A program made the position numbers and the translations under genes. The notes below the pieces were generated by a model that did no database searches, was not told the origin of the DNA, and was given only the letters and a program-made list of their open reading frames with translations. This document shows positions 41,212-50,191 of a DNA stretch of 64,000 nt, one piece after another (positions within the stretch are counted from its first letter, which is position 1; each line of letters opens with the position of its first letter). This DNA is from Chitinophaga silvatica (lineage in GTDB: Bacteria > Bacteroidota > Bacteroidia > Chitinophagales > Chitinophagaceae). The DNA lies in NCBI RefSeq assembly GCF_003419895.1, contig NZ_QPMM01000012.1:265018-329017 (forward strand), read 5' to 3'.

Positions 41212-41763
41212 TTACACTTGTTTTAACAGCGTTCTTAATTGAATAATAGCATTGCGCATACGGGTTTTCACGGTGCCCAATGGTATTTCAAGGGACCTGG
41301 CTATTTCTTCCTGGGTATGCCCCTTGAAATATGCCATGTCAATAATAATTCGTTGATCCTTTTGCAAGCGCTCAATCACTTTAGATAGGCCCAGATGATC
41401 GACTGAAAGATGAACAGCTAGTTGAGGTTCGTACATCAGGGAAGCACTGTTTACATCAGTAACTTTCTGTTCTAATTTGTGATTTTTGGAACGGAGACTG
41501 TCTATTGCTGTATTCCGCGTGATATTGAGCATCCAGGTAAATAGCCGACCTTTAGAGGGGTCGTATCTGTCGATATTCCGCCAGATCTTTACGAATACTT
41601 CCTGTAGTACATCACCAGCGGCAGCTTCCTCTCCCAATACTTTCAGGGCAACACCATATAAAGCCGGGGAATAATGATCATACAGGTAGGTGAATACTTT
41701 TTCATCCCTGGTCGAAAGACCCTGAACCAATTCAACTTCAGTGTATGTTAAGGTTGCGCCCAA
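41212..41763 (-). CDS. ECF sigma factor (sigma-K-like), copy 2
   Basis: A 183-residue ECF factor closely similar to copy 1: AAGDVLQEVFVKIWRNIDRYDPSKGRLFTWMLNITRNTAIDSLR in region 2 and LQKDQRIIIDMAYFKGHTQEEIARSLEIPLGTVKTRMRNAI in region 4. It starts at TTG 41763; no ATG is near. The two factors differ most between regions 2 and 4 and at the N-terminus, while the DNA-reading helix (LGTVKTRMRNAI) is the same. They may therefore recognise similar promoters but answer to different anti-sigma factors. That is inference. Confidence 0.9.
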   Translation of the reverse strand: MGATLTYTEVELVQGLSTRDEKVFTYLYDHYSPALYGVALKVLGEEAAAGDVLQEVFVKIWRNIDRYDPSKGRLFTWMLNITRNTAIDSLRSKNHKLEQKVTDVNSASLMYEPQLAVHLSVDHLGLSKVIERLQKDQRIIIDMAYFKGHTQEEIARSLEIPLGTVKTRMRNAIIQLRTLLKQV

Positions 41764-41839
41764 ATTTGAGGATATGGATGTTAGCTTTAGCTTTGCAATA
41801 CCAAAATAAAAGGTTTTCTTTACATTACAAAATTATTTC

Positions 41840-42418
41840 CTATTTGGGGAAGGTCATCTTGTAATCAACCCGAATCTTACCTTTAGTAATATCATCGAGT
41901 TTACTTTTCAGCATTCTCCTTTTTAATGGCTTTAAATAATCGATGAATAATTTACCATCGATATGGTCATATTCATGCAAAATTACTCTGGCAGTTACTC
42001 CTCTGAAAGTTTTTTCCTGTGGTTGAAAGTTCTCATCAACATATTTCAGTGTAACGGTTTCTGCCCTGTCTACATCTTCGCGGATTTTAGGAATACTTAA
42101 ACAGCCTTCATTATAAGACCATTCCTTACCACCTGTTTCTACGATATGAGCATTGATAAAAACTTCCTTTACTCCTTCATCGCCAGGATATTCATCTTTC
42201 TCATCTTCTTCAAGATTATCGATGATTTGCTTGCTGTCTACAACAAACAAACGGATAGATTTATTGATCTGAGGTGCGGCAATACCTACACCATTGGAAC
42301 CATACATTGTTTGCCACATATTGGCAATTAACTCTTTCAATCCAGGGTATTCGGGCGTTATATCTTCAGCTACACTCCTTAAAACCGGGTGCCCGTAAGC
42401 AACTATTGGCAAAATCAT
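41840..42418 (-). CDS. def: Peptide deformylase
   Basis: Removes the formyl group from nascent proteins, a metal enzyme at the ribosome. The protein is 192 residues from ATG 42418 (MILPIVAYGHPVLRSVAEDI); a longer upstream frame is rejected. The three family motifs are present: GIAAPQINKS near 45-54 (GxGxAAxQ), EGCLSIP near 118-124 with the metal Cys, and HEYDHIDGKLFID near 160-172 with the HExxH histidines and Glu. It sits in a housekeeping run with ruvX, the UbiA enzyme and the SpoU methyltransferase on the same strand. Confidence 0.95.
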   Translation of the reverse strand: MILPIVAYGHPVLRSVAEDITPEYPGLKELIANMWQTMYGSNGVGIAAPQINKSIRLFVVDSKQIIDNLEEDEKDEYPGDEGVKEVFINAHIVETGGKEWSYNEGCLSIPKIREDVDRAETVTLKYVDENFQPQEKTFRGVTARVILHEYDHIDGKLFIDYLKPLKRRMLKSKLDDITKGKIRVDYKMTFPK

Positions 42419-42519
42419 GTTCAAAATCTTATTTGATCTGCAAAGATAGACAATTTGAAAATAAGGCAAGTCATCAGATTTAGAGAAGCCTTAATTTATA
42501 TGTGGTTTAAAATCAGATA

Positions 42520-42933
42520 TTATGAATTATACTGAAGATATTCCTGTAATATAATGGTTGCGCTGATTTCATCTACCAGTCCTTTATTCTGACGATCCTT
42601 CTTCTTAAGTCCGCTATCAATCATGGTTTGGAAAGCCAGTTTACTGGTAAACCTTTCATCCATTTTAATAACCGGAATATCAGGGAAGTTTTTGCCCAGA
42701 ATACGGATAGCTTCCTTTACCAGGGCGGTAGCGTCGGTAGCCTGGCCATCAAGGCCTTTGGGTTCTCCTATCACTATCTTCTCCACTACTTCTGAAGCAA
42801 AATATTTCTTGAGATAAGGAATGAGTTCATGCGTAGGAACTGTGGTTAATCCACTTGCAATTAATTTCATAGGGTCCGTAACTGCAAGACCAGTACGCTT
42901 TTTCCCATAATCTATTGCCAAAATGCGGCCCAT
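42520..42933 (-). CDS. ruvX: Holliday junction resolvase-like protein (YqgF family)
   Basis: A 137-residue RNase H-fold nuclease. AIDYGKKRTGLAVTDP at 6-21 has the first catalytic Asp, VIGEPKGLDGQ near 54-64 the second acidic site, and DERFTSKLAFQ near 97 the third. In E. coli the homologue acts in 16S rRNA 5' processing, while it was named for its resolvase likeness; either role may apply. It lies about 100 bases upstream of def and 18 bases downstream of the UbiA gene. Confidence 0.92.
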   Translation of the reverse strand: MGRILAIDYGKKRTGLAVTDPMKLIASGLTTVPTHELIPYLKKYFASEVVEKIVIGEPKGLDGQATDATALVKEAIRILGKNFPDIPVIKMDERFTSKLAFQTMIDSGLKKKDRQNKGLVDEISATIILQEYLQYNS

Positions 42934-42951
42934 AAAAATCTATCTAAAAAA

Positions 42952-43818
42952 TCAGGAAAAAATCAACATATCAGCAATTGCAAAAACAGCAAATACTACA
43001 CTCGCAATACCATTAGTGGTCATAAACATGATATTGATCCTGCTAAGATCATCTGGTTTTACCAACAGATGTTGTGAAATAAGCATTGCAACAAACACAA
43101 TAGCGCCAATCCAGTAAATCCAGTGAAAATGTCCTAAAAGGCCAATTGTGATGACTAATGCAGCTGCAATAACATGCAAAAATTCAGAGAAACGTAAAGC
43201 ACCGGATAATCCCAGCCAGGCCGGAATAGAATTCAACTGTTGTGATTTGTCGAAATCTTCATCCTGTAATGAGTATATAATATCGAACCCTGAAACCCAG
43301 CATAATACAAGGCAGGAAACCAATACCGGCAATACTGCAAATTCGCCTGTTACAGCCAGATAAGCGCCAATCGGGGCAAGTGACAACCCTACTCCAAGCA
43401 CCATATGGCAAAGTGCAGTAAATCGTTTGGTATAGCTATATCCCAATACAACAGCCAATGCAACTGGTGATAAGAAAAAGCAGATCCTGTTTATAAACCA
43501 GGTAGTAGCGATAAAGAGCAGTACATTGGCAATTATAAAGTAACCTGCATTTTTGCTGGAGATAATCCCGGCAGGGATCTCTCTTTTAGCGGTACGGGGG
43601 TTTAATTTATCTATATCCACATCTAACCAACGGTTAAAGGCCATTGCAGCACTTCGGGCAAAGATCATACACAGGACAACCAGTCCGAAAGTGAGCCAGG
43701 AGAAACTACCTTCTCCCTTTGTTACAGCCATGAAAAAGCCAATCAACGCAAATGGCATTGCGAAAATGGTATGGCTGAATTTTACAAGTGATAAATACTT
43801 ATTAACCGTTGAAATCAT
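42952..43818 (-). CDS. UbiA-family prenyltransferase
   Basis: A polytopic inner-membrane prenyltransferase of 288 residues with eight or nine hydrophobic segments. The first Asp-rich site is AMAFNRWLDVDIDKLNPRTAKREIPAG near 58-84, and the second is DIIYSLQDEDFDKSQQLNSIPA near 175-197. Members transfer a polyprenyl chain to an aromatic ring. In Bacteroidota, which make menaquinone, the closest role is MqnP of the futalosine route or MenA, rather than ubiquinone synthesis. The call as 4-hydroxybenzoate-type is from motif resemblance only. Confidence 0.85.
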   Translation of the reverse strand: MISTVNKYLSLVKFSHTIFAMPFALIGFFMAVTKGEGSFSWLTFGLVVLCMIFARSAAMAFNRWLDVDIDKLNPRTAKREIPAGIISSKNAGYFIIANVLLFIATTWFINRICFFLSPVALAVVLGYSYTKRFTALCHMVLGVGLSLAPIGAYLAVTGEFAVLPVLVSCLVLCWVSGFDIIYSLQDEDFDKSQQLNSIPAWLGLSGALRFSEFLHVIAAALVITIGLLGHFHWIYWIGAIVFVAMLISQHLLVKPDDLSRINIMFMTTNGIASVVFAVFAIADMLIFS

Positions 43819-43821
43819 ATT

Positions 43822-44361
43822 TTAGTCCTTTAAGCCTCTTAGTTTTACAAAGATATCCCAAACTACAATACCAGTGGTCACCGAAATGTTCAGAGAATGT
43901 TTCATACCCAGCTGAGGAATTTCAATACAGCCATCTACCAATTGCATTACCGCAGCATCTACCCCAGTTACCTCATTACCAAAAACCAGTGCCAGCGGCT
44001 TATCGGCAGGTGGCTGGTAAATATCCAGCTTCTGGCTGTTTACTGCCTGCTCAATGGCCATTACATGATAACCGGCTTTTTTTAATTCTTCAACTGCGCT
44101 TACAGTAGTATCAAAGTATTGCCAATCAACCGTTTCTGTAGCACCCAATGCCGTTTTATTAATATCCCTGTGCGGAGGCACCGGAGTATACCCGCATAAA
44201 ATAATGCCCTGAACAAGAAAGGCATCGGCAGTTCTGAACACCGATCCCACATTGTGCATGCTACGTATATTATCCAATACCAATACAATTGGCGTCTTAT
44301 CTGCGGCTTTGAATTCTTCGACCGTTTTACGGCCAAGTTCATCCATACTTAATTTTCTCAT
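43822..44361 (-). CDS. TrmH/SpoU family RNA 2'-O-methyltransferase
   Basis: A 179-residue SPOUT methyltransferase from ATG 44361 (MRKLSMDELGRKTV). NIRSMHNVGSVFRTADAF near 30-47 is motif 1, LALVFGNEVTGVDAAVM near 118-134 motif 2, and IPQLGMKHSLNISVTTGIVVWDIF near 143-166 motif 3, which forms the trefoil knot. There is no N-terminal substrate-binding extension, so the target RNA (tRNA or rRNA) cannot be named. It is divergent from mutS, with 47 bases between the starts. Confidence 0.9.
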   Translation of the reverse strand: MRKLSMDELGRKTVEEFKAADKTPIVLVLDNIRSMHNVGSVFRTADAFLVQGIILCGYTPVPPHRDINKTALGATETVDWQYFDTTVSAVEELKKAGYHVMAIEQAVNSQKLDIYQPPADKPLALVFGNEVTGVDAAVMQLVDGCIEIPQLGMKHSLNISVTTGIVVWDIFVKLRGLKD

Positions 44362-44408
44362 CTGGCTGCAAAGATAATAGGATGAGCTGAGTTTTATATA
44401 TTTGCGGA

Positions 44409-47018
44409 ATGGCAAAAAGTAAATCGGAAGAAACTCCGCTTATGCTCCAACATAAGGCGATTAAAGACAGGTACCCAGATGCTGTATTATTGTTCCGCGT
44501 TGGCGATTTTTACGAAACATTCAATGAAGATGCAGTTATTGCTGCCCGGGTGCTGGGAATTGTGCTAACCAAAAGAGCGAATGGATCTGCATCGTATGTA
44601 GATCTCGCCGGATTTCCTCACCATGCTTTAGATACCTATCTTCATAAACTGGTAAAAGCAGGGCACAGAGTGGCTGTATGCGACCAATTGGAAGATCCTA
44701 AAACTGTAAAGGGAATAGTAAAACGTGGAGTTACTGAAATGGTAACACCAGGTGTTGCCATTAACGATAAGCTACTCGAAAATGCCAGCAACAACTTCTT
44801 AGGTGCCATTCACTTTGGCACCGATACCACCGGTGTTTCCTTCCTGGATATTTCCACCGGAGAATTCTTCGTTGCAGAAGGCAATATGGAATATGTGGAT
44901 AAACTCCTGCAAAGCTTTAAGCCTGCAGAAGTAGTATTTGCTAAACCTCATCAGAAACACTTCAAAGCTACCTTTGGCAATCGTTTCTATACCTACACCA
45001 TGGATGAGTGGATTTTTACCACCACCTATGCAGAAGAAACACTGCTAAAACATTTTCAAACCCACTCCCTTAAAGGATATGGAGTAGAAGGACTACCGGC
45101 AGCCATCATAGCAGCAGGAGCCACACTACATTACCTTAAAGATACTGAGCACCCTAACCTTCAGCATATCACCAGGATTCAACGAATCAATCAGGAAGAT
45201 TTTCTGTGGATGGACCGCTTTACCATCCGGAACCTGGAACTACTCAACAGCAGCGTTGAAAACGGTCATACACTGCTAAAAGTGCTCGATAATACTGTTA
45301 CCCCTATGGGTGGCAGATTACTGAAACGCTGGATGGCCTTCCCTTTAAGAAATATTGATGCCATCAACGAACGATTGGATACTGTTGAATATTTCATAAA
45401 GGAAACCGGTCTTACCCATGAATTGGTGCATTTACTTAAACAATGCGGCGATCTGGAAAGATTAGTTTCTAAAATTCCGCTTCGTAAGATCAATCCGCGT
45501 GAAGTGGTGCAGCTGGCCCGTTCCCTGCAACAGGTGGAAGCAATAAAGAAAGCCCTTGCAGGCACCAACAGCAACTACTTGCTACGATTAAACGAAAAAC
45601 TGAATCCATGTACTCCGATCCTGGATCGTATCCTGAAAGAAGTAGTAGAGAATCCACCGGTTTTGGTAGCCAAGGGAGGCGTTATTCAGGATGGTGTGGA
45701 TGCCGACCTTGATGAGCTACGCAATATTGCCACCAAAGGAAAAGACTATCTGCTCCAGATTCAGCAAAAAGAATCGGAAGCAACGGGTATCCCTTCTCTG
45801 AAAATAGCTTTCAATAACGTTTTCGGATATTACCTGGAAGTAACCAATACCCATAAGAATAAAGTTCCTGAAGGTTGGATCAGAAAACAAACCTTAGCTA
45901 ATGCCGAAAGATATATTACTCCTGAGCTGAAAGAATATGAAGAGAAAATAACCGGAGCTGAAGATAAAATACAGGTTATTGAAACCAGATTGTTTGAAGA
46001 GCTGGTACAAGCTCTGCAGGAATATATTCAGCCTGTTCAGCAGGATGCACAGGTATTGGCAAGAATCGACTGCCTGTTGTGTTTTGCCTATAATGCTACT
46101 CAATATAAATATCGTCGTCCTGTTATCAATGATGGTTTTGATCTGGTGATTAAAGAAGGCAGGCATCCTGTCATTGAGCGGGGATTATTGCCAGGAGAGA
46201 GTTATGTATCCAACGACTTACTCCTCGATAAAACGGAGCAGCAGATAATTATTCTTACGGGTCCGAATATGAGTGGTAAGTCTGCCCTTCTGAGGCAAAC
46301 AGCGCTTATTACGTTAATGGCCCATATGGGTAGCTTTGTACCGGCCACCAGCGCTGAGATTGGGCTTACAGACAAGATCTTTACCCGTGTAGGCGCCTCC
46401 GATAACCTGAGTGGTGGGGAATCTACTTTCATGGTGGAAATGAATGAAACTGCCAGTATTATCAACAGTATTACTCCACGTAGCCTGGTGATTTTAGATG
46501 AGATTGGAAGGGGTACCAGTACCTATGATGGTATTTCCATTGCCTGGAGTATTGTTGAGTACCTGCACGACATGACGGAGCACAGGCCTAAAACGCTGTT
46601 TGCTACGCACTATCATGAGCTTAATGAATTAGAGAATACGCATGGCAGAGTAAAGAACTTCCATATAACCAATATGGAGTCCGGCAATAAAATTATTTTC
46701 CTGCGTAAACTGGCACCAGGTGGCAGCAGACATAGTTTTGGTATTCACGTAGCTCGTATGGCAGGTATGCCACCGGAACTGATCAACAGAGCTAATGAAG
46801 TGCTGGCCCAATTGGAAGAAAAACATATTGAAGCACCGTTGCAGGAAAATGTTAAACGTATAAGTACTCCCAGCCAGCAATTGCAGCTGAATATTTTTGA
46901 TGCGCATACAGATACTTTCCAACAGATCAGATCAAAGCTCGAACATATAGATATCAACAGGCTTACGCCGGTTGAGGCACTGCTTAAGCTGAGCGAGATT
47001 AAGACGATTCTGGGGTAG
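44409..47018 (+). CDS. mutS: DNA mismatch repair protein MutS
   Basis: Recognises mispaired bases and starts repair. The 869-residue protein has the full MutS1 layout: mismatch-binding domain I with VGDFYETFNEDA (the Phe-x-Glu) near 28-39, the connector and lever domains, then an ABC-type ATPase with GPNMSGKSALLRQ at about 618, TFMVEMNET, ILDEIGRGTSTYDG and FATHYHELNELE. The C-terminus ends with a helix-turn-helix dimerisation region. Its TAG stop (47016-47018) is the first codon of a 58-bp repeat arm, so the gene end and the repeat boundary coincide. Confidence 0.97.
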   Translation: MAKSKSEETPLMLQHKAIKDRYPDAVLLFRVGDFYETFNEDAVIAARVLGIVLTKRANGSASYVDLAGFPHHALDTYLHKLVKAGHRVAVCDQLEDPKTVKGIVKRGVTEMVTPGVAINDKLLENASNNFLGAIHFGTDTTGVSFLDISTGEFFVAEGNMEYVDKLLQSFKPAEVVFAKPHQKHFKATFGNRFYTYTMDEWIFTTTYAEETLLKHFQTHSLKGYGVEGLPAAIIAAGATLHYLKDTEHPNLQHITRIQRINQEDFLWMDRFTIRNLELLNSSVENGHTLLKVLDNTVTPMGGRLLKRWMAFPLRNIDAINERLDTVEYFIKETGLTHELVHLLKQCGDLERLVSKIPLRKINPREVVQLARSLQQVEAIKKALAGTNSNYLLRLNEKLNPCTPILDRILKEVVENPPVLVAKGGVIQDGVDADLDELRNIATKGKDYLLQIQQKESEATGIPSLKIAFNNVFGYYLEVTNTHKNKVPEGWIRKQTLANAERYITPELKEYEEKITGAEDKIQVIETRLFEELVQALQEYIQPVQQDAQVLARIDCLLCFAYNATQYKYRRPVINDGFDLVIKEGRHPVIERGLLPGESYVSNDLLLDKTEQQIIILTGPNMSGKSALLRQTALITLMAHMGSFVPATSAEIGLTDKIFTRVGASDNLSGGESTFMVEMNETASIINSITPRSLVILDEIGRGTSTYDGISIAWSIVEYLHDMTEHRPKTLFATHYHELNELENTHGRVKNFHITNMESGNKIIFLRKLAPGGSRHSFGIHVARMAGMPPELINRANEVLAQLEEKHIEAPLQENVKRISTPSQQLQLNIFDAHTDTFQQIRSKLEHIDINRLTPVEALLKLSEIKTILG

Positions 47019-47243
47019 CTCGCGTTGCTCGCGGATATTGCTCGCAGAGAGGCATAAGATTAATATTAAGTTGTTTAAGATTTATTTAAGATAAAAAGGA
47101 TCGAAGCGGATACTTTTAAGAATTACTATAAGGTTCAAGAAAACCAATTTTAGTTCTTAAAAGTATCCGCTTCGATCCTTTTTATCTTAATATTAATCTT
47201 ACGCCTCTCTGCGAGCAATATCCGCGAGCAACGCGAGCTACCC
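47013..47243. repeat. 231-bp composite palindrome spanning the mutS and LacI stop codons
   Basis: The outer arms, 47013-47070 and 47186-47243, are 58-bp inverted repeats with one mismatch. They begin GGGTAGCTCGCG at each gene end, so both TAG stops are inside the arms. The inner arms, 47087-47122 and 47154-47189, are 36-bp exact inverted repeats containing AAAAAGGATCGAAGCGGATAC. The element lies exactly between two convergent genes. It shares ordered blocks with 23-103 and with the 141-bp units at 34347-34757 (TTGCTCGCAGAGAGGC, TAATATTAAG, AAAAGGATYGNAGCGGAT). It may act as a strong two-way transcript end. Confidence 0.95.
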
Positions 47244-48257
47244 TCTTTTCGAGGAATCGCGGACCACCAGTTCGGGTTCCAGTACAATTTGAGTGAGTGG
47301 AGTACCCGGGCGGTTCAGTTCTTTCATGAGAATATCTACAATATTTTCACCTATAGCCTGTAAAGGTTGTGATACACAGGTGATAGACGGACTATGCAGT
47401 CGGAAGAGGTCATGATCATCAAATCCGACAACTCCTATTTCCTTGCCTATTTTCCAGTTAAGCGCGCGAATACTTTCAATACCAGAAATACCGAGGTAGT
47501 TGGTAGCGAAGAAAACGGCGTCTATATCTTTTACTGAGAGTAGGAATGATTTGATTTCCTGAATGAAATTTTCTCTGTCGAGATCGAAGGGTAAGCGTTT
47601 GACCAGTGATTTATTAAAAGGGATTTTATGGTCTTTCAGTGCGGCCGTAAACCCGTTTAATCTGTCTTTCATCTGTGTTTGATCAGATGCGATGGTAACG
47701 ATAGCTATTTTTTTATATCCCTGTTCGATCAGGTGAGTAGTTGCATCGTAAGCCCCTTTGAAGTTATCCAACACTACGTAATGACTTTCGAGATGCGGGA
47801 AGTAGCGGTCCATCAGTACGATGGGTTTACCGGCTTCACCGAGCAGTTCTATTTCTTTATCGAGGTTTTTGGTTGGAGTGATGATATAGCCGTCGACCTG
47901 CCGGTATTTTAATACTTCGAGGAGGCCTTTGGCTTTATCGGTATTATCTTCGGTGCTTCCGTAGAGTACTTTATAGTGATGTTTATCTGCTTCGTCTTCC
48001 ACTACTTTAGCGAGGGTTGCGAAGAAGTTGTTGGCGATATCTTCGACGATAAGGCCGATTGTTTTGGTTTTACCGGTTCTTAAACCGCGTGCCAATTGGT
48101 TTGGCTTGTATTTTAAGCGCTCAGCAATTTTGATGATGCGCTTACTTACTTGCTCACTGATTCGTTTTTCTTTTGCTTTTCCATTTAATACAAAAGAGAC
48201 AGTAGTCGGAGATACTCCGGCCTGTTTTGCAATATCTTTAATTGAGATCCCTTTCAT
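47238..48257 (-). CDS. LacI-family transcriptional regulator
   Basis: A 339-residue repressor. The N-terminal helix-turn-helix is SIKDIAKQAGVSPTTVSFVLNGKAKE at about 5-30, with the hinge helix near 48-60 (YKPNQLARGLRTGKT). The remaining 270 residues are a periplasmic-binding-protein-like ligand domain (GLIVEDIANNFFATL, VVGFDDHDLFRLHSPSITCVSQPLQAIG). Ligand and targets are unknown; the divergent AraC gene and the sugar-uptake locus behind it are possible targets. The stop codon TAG is part of the palindromic repeat. Confidence 0.92.
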   Translation of the reverse strand: MKGISIKDIAKQAGVSPTTVSFVLNGKAKEKRISEQVSKRIIKIAERLKYKPNQLARGLRTGKTKTIGLIVEDIANNFFATLAKVVEDEADKHHYKVLYGSTEDNTDKAKGLLEVLKYRQVDGYIITPTKNLDKEIELLGEAGKPIVLMDRYFPHLESHYVVLDNFKGAYDATTHLIEQGYKKIAIVTIASDQTQMKDRLNGFTAALKDHKIPFNKSLVKRLPFDLDRENFIQEIKSFLLSVKDIDAVFFATNYLGISGIESIRALNWKIGKEIGVVGFDDHDLFRLHSPSITCVSQPLQAIGENIVDILMKELNRPGTPLTQIVLEPELVVRDSSKRG

Positions 48258-48545
48258 AAGAAAATGCTACATCGATTTAGCCCGGCCTAAATTACAAAAT
48301 GAAGTTGAAAATTACGTTGTTGGCGGAATTATTCCAAAATCCTTTAATTAATTGTCGTTTATCACATTTAAAGGGGATTTTAGGTATATTGATATTTTTT
48401 TAACCAATTTTTAATAAATTGGCGACTATCATAGGACAAATCTCAATACATACCACCTGCCGACGAAGAGGTTACTCGTGCCAATAAACGGATATGGTAA
48501 TAAAGTATAGGACTGTCAGTAATTGGAGCTTAAATTAATACATGA
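48258..48545. promoter_or_regulatory. Divergent intergenic region between LacI and AraC genes
   Basis: The first 190 bases are A/T-rich. No exact TAnnTTTG promoter or clear operator palindrome was found on either strand. Around 48457-48484 GCCGACGAAGAGGTTACTCGTGCC is locally G/C-rich without a matching partner. Promoters for both regulators must lie here but cannot be placed with confidence. Confidence 0.3.
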
Positions 48546-49421
48546 ATGAAACCCATCCTGATTAAAGTGGGAGCTTTTGCGGATAACCAGATCACCATTA
48601 TAGAGAGGTGTGATCCTTATTTCAATACCCCTTTTCATTTTCATCCCGAGTGTGAACTGGTATATGTAACGGAAAGCAATGGAAAAAGAATTGTAGGCGA
48701 TAGCATAGAGAGTTTTGAGGAAGGCGATATGGTTTTTCTCGGGCCCAATATTCCACACGTTTGGTATAATGAAGAGGAGTATTATAAAAATGATGATAGT
48801 CTAAAAGCCAGATCTGTAGTTATTTATTTCCCTAAAGACATTTTTGGGGATAAATTTTATGGTTTACCTGAAACAAAGGCGCTTAGCGAACTTTTTCACC
48901 GTGCCCAACGAGGCATGAAAATAACCGGTGCTACTCATGCCTATTTGAAGGAAGAGATTATGTCGCTCCCTAAAAAGGAGGGATTGGACCGAATCATTTC
49001 TTTATTGTCGATCTTAAAAGTGCTTTCGGAGACACGTGACTGTTATTATCTTGCCAGCACGGGCTATTCGCATGCCTTTAATATAAAAGACAATCATAAG
49101 ATTGATGAAGTGTTTAAATACGTAATGAACAATTTCTCAAAGGAAATATCCTTACAGGATGTAGCAAGTATTACCAATTTATCGCCACAATCGTTTTGCC
49201 GGTTTTTTAAAAATCGAACTAAAAAGTCTTTTGTCCAATTTCTCAATGAAGTAAGAATAGGTCATGCCTGTAAAAGGTTGACGGAAGAAGACTGGTCGAT
49301 TGCCGAAATTGCCTATTCATGCGGATTTAAAAATCTCTCAAATTTTAACCGCTTCTTTAAAGAAATCGTAGGAAAAACTCCAAAAGAATATAAAAATGAA
49401 TTGAGATTGAAAGAAGCATAA
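48546..49421 (+). CDS. AraC-family transcriptional regulator with cupin domain
   Basis: A 291-residue regulator. Residues 15-85 are a cupin-like sensor (FNTPFHFHPECELVYVTESNG with metal-type His/Glu, EEGDMVFLGPNIPHVW). Residues 190-288 carry the two AraC helix-turn-helix motifs (ISLQDVASITNLSPQSFCRFFKNRTKKSFVQFLNEVRI, WSIAEIAYSCGFKNLSNFNRFFKEIVGKTPKEYK). The start is ATG 48546; an ATG four bases upstream is in another frame. It is upstream of, and in the same direction as, the FecI/FecR/SusC/SusD locus, with 130 bases between, and is the best local candidate to control it in response to a sugar. Confidence 0.9.
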   Translation: MKPILIKVGAFADNQITIIERCDPYFNTPFHFHPECELVYVTESNGKRIVGDSIESFEEGDMVFLGPNIPHVWYNEEEYYKNDDSLKARSVVIYFPKDIFGDKFYGLPETKALSELFHRAQRGMKITGATHAYLKEEIMSLPKKEGLDRIISLLSILKVLSETRDCYYLASTGYSHAFNIKDNHKIDEVFKYVMNNFSKEISLQDVASITNLSPQSFCRFFKNRTKKSFVQFLNEVRIGHACKRLTEEDWSIAEIAYSCGFKNLSNFNRFFKEIVGKTPKEYKNELRLKEA

Positions 49422-49430
49422 AAAATCAAC

Positions 49431-49473
49431 TTATCCGGTTATTGATTTATTTTAAAAAGTCGTAACCGGATAA
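49431..49473. promoter_or_regulatory. 11-bp inverted repeat between AraC and FecI-type genes
   Basis: TTATCCGGTTA (49431-49441) and TAACCGGATAA (49463-49473) are exact complements around a 21-base A/T-rich centre. It begins 10 bases after the AraC stop and ends about 78 before the sigma start. There is no T-tract on either side, so it may be an operator rather than a terminator. Confidence 0.5.
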
Positions 49474-49550
49474 TAAAATATCGAAATTTTCTTCTTACAT
49501 TCATTTCAGTAATTATCAACCAAAAAACGCTTAATTACTTCTGTAATTCG

Positions 49551-50096
49551 ATGTACAGCAGTCATTCCGATAACCAATTAGTATCGCTGCTTAAAAGCGA
49601 TGATATTGCTGCCTTCAATGCCATCTACGACCGGTACAGCAAGATGCTGTTTATTTTTATCCATAGTAAACTGGATTCCACGGAGATGAGTAAAGATGTG
49701 CTGCAGGAGATTTTTATTTCGGTTTGGGAGAAACGTCAGACCCTTATACTGAAAGAATCTCTCAAGGCCTATTTATATCAGGCCGCCCGACATAAGATTA
49801 TAGACATCTACCGGAAAAACACAACTTACCGTAAATATTTACTTCAACTGATAGAGCATTTCGATGAGCAACCTCACTCGATCACTGAAACAGTTGATAC
49901 TAAAGCTCGTACACAGGACTTGTTTGAAGCCATCAATCATCTGCCCGAGCGGATGAAAGAAATTTTTATGCTTAGCCGCGTAGAACACCTGACGGTTGAA
50001 CAAATTTCTACTCATCTTGGCTTATCGCAACAAACAGTTAAGAACCAGATTACCAAAGCTTTAAAAATATTACGATCGAATTATGCCCAACACTAA
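49551..50096 (+). CDS. FecI-type ECF sigma factor
   Basis: A 181-residue ECF factor. Region 2 is near 25-90 (SKDVLQEIFISVWEKRQTLILKESLKAYLYQAARHKIIDIYRKN). Region 4 is near 125-175 (LPERMKEIFMLSRVEHLTVEQISTHLGLSQQTVKNQITKALKILR). Its position just before a FecR gene and a SusC with an STN domain is the classical trans-envelope signalling layout, in which ligand uptake by SusC releases this sigma factor from FecR. Targets probably include the SusC/SusD genes that follow. Confidence 0.93.
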   Translation: MYSSHSDNQLVSLLKSDDIAAFNAIYDRYSKMLFIFIHSKLDSTEMSKDVLQEIFISVWEKRQTLILKESLKAYLYQAARHKIIDIYRKNTTYRKYLLQLIEHFDEQPHSITETVDTKARTQDLFEAINHLPERMKEIFMLSRVEHLTVEQISTHLGLSQQTVKNQITKALKILRSNYAQH

Positions 50097-50191
50097 GCTT
50101 ATCTAGTTAGTAAGCCAACAAAAAATTCCAGGTTGTTAATAGTACCTGGTACACTTTTTTACGACATCTTATCAATTAAACGCCAGAATAG

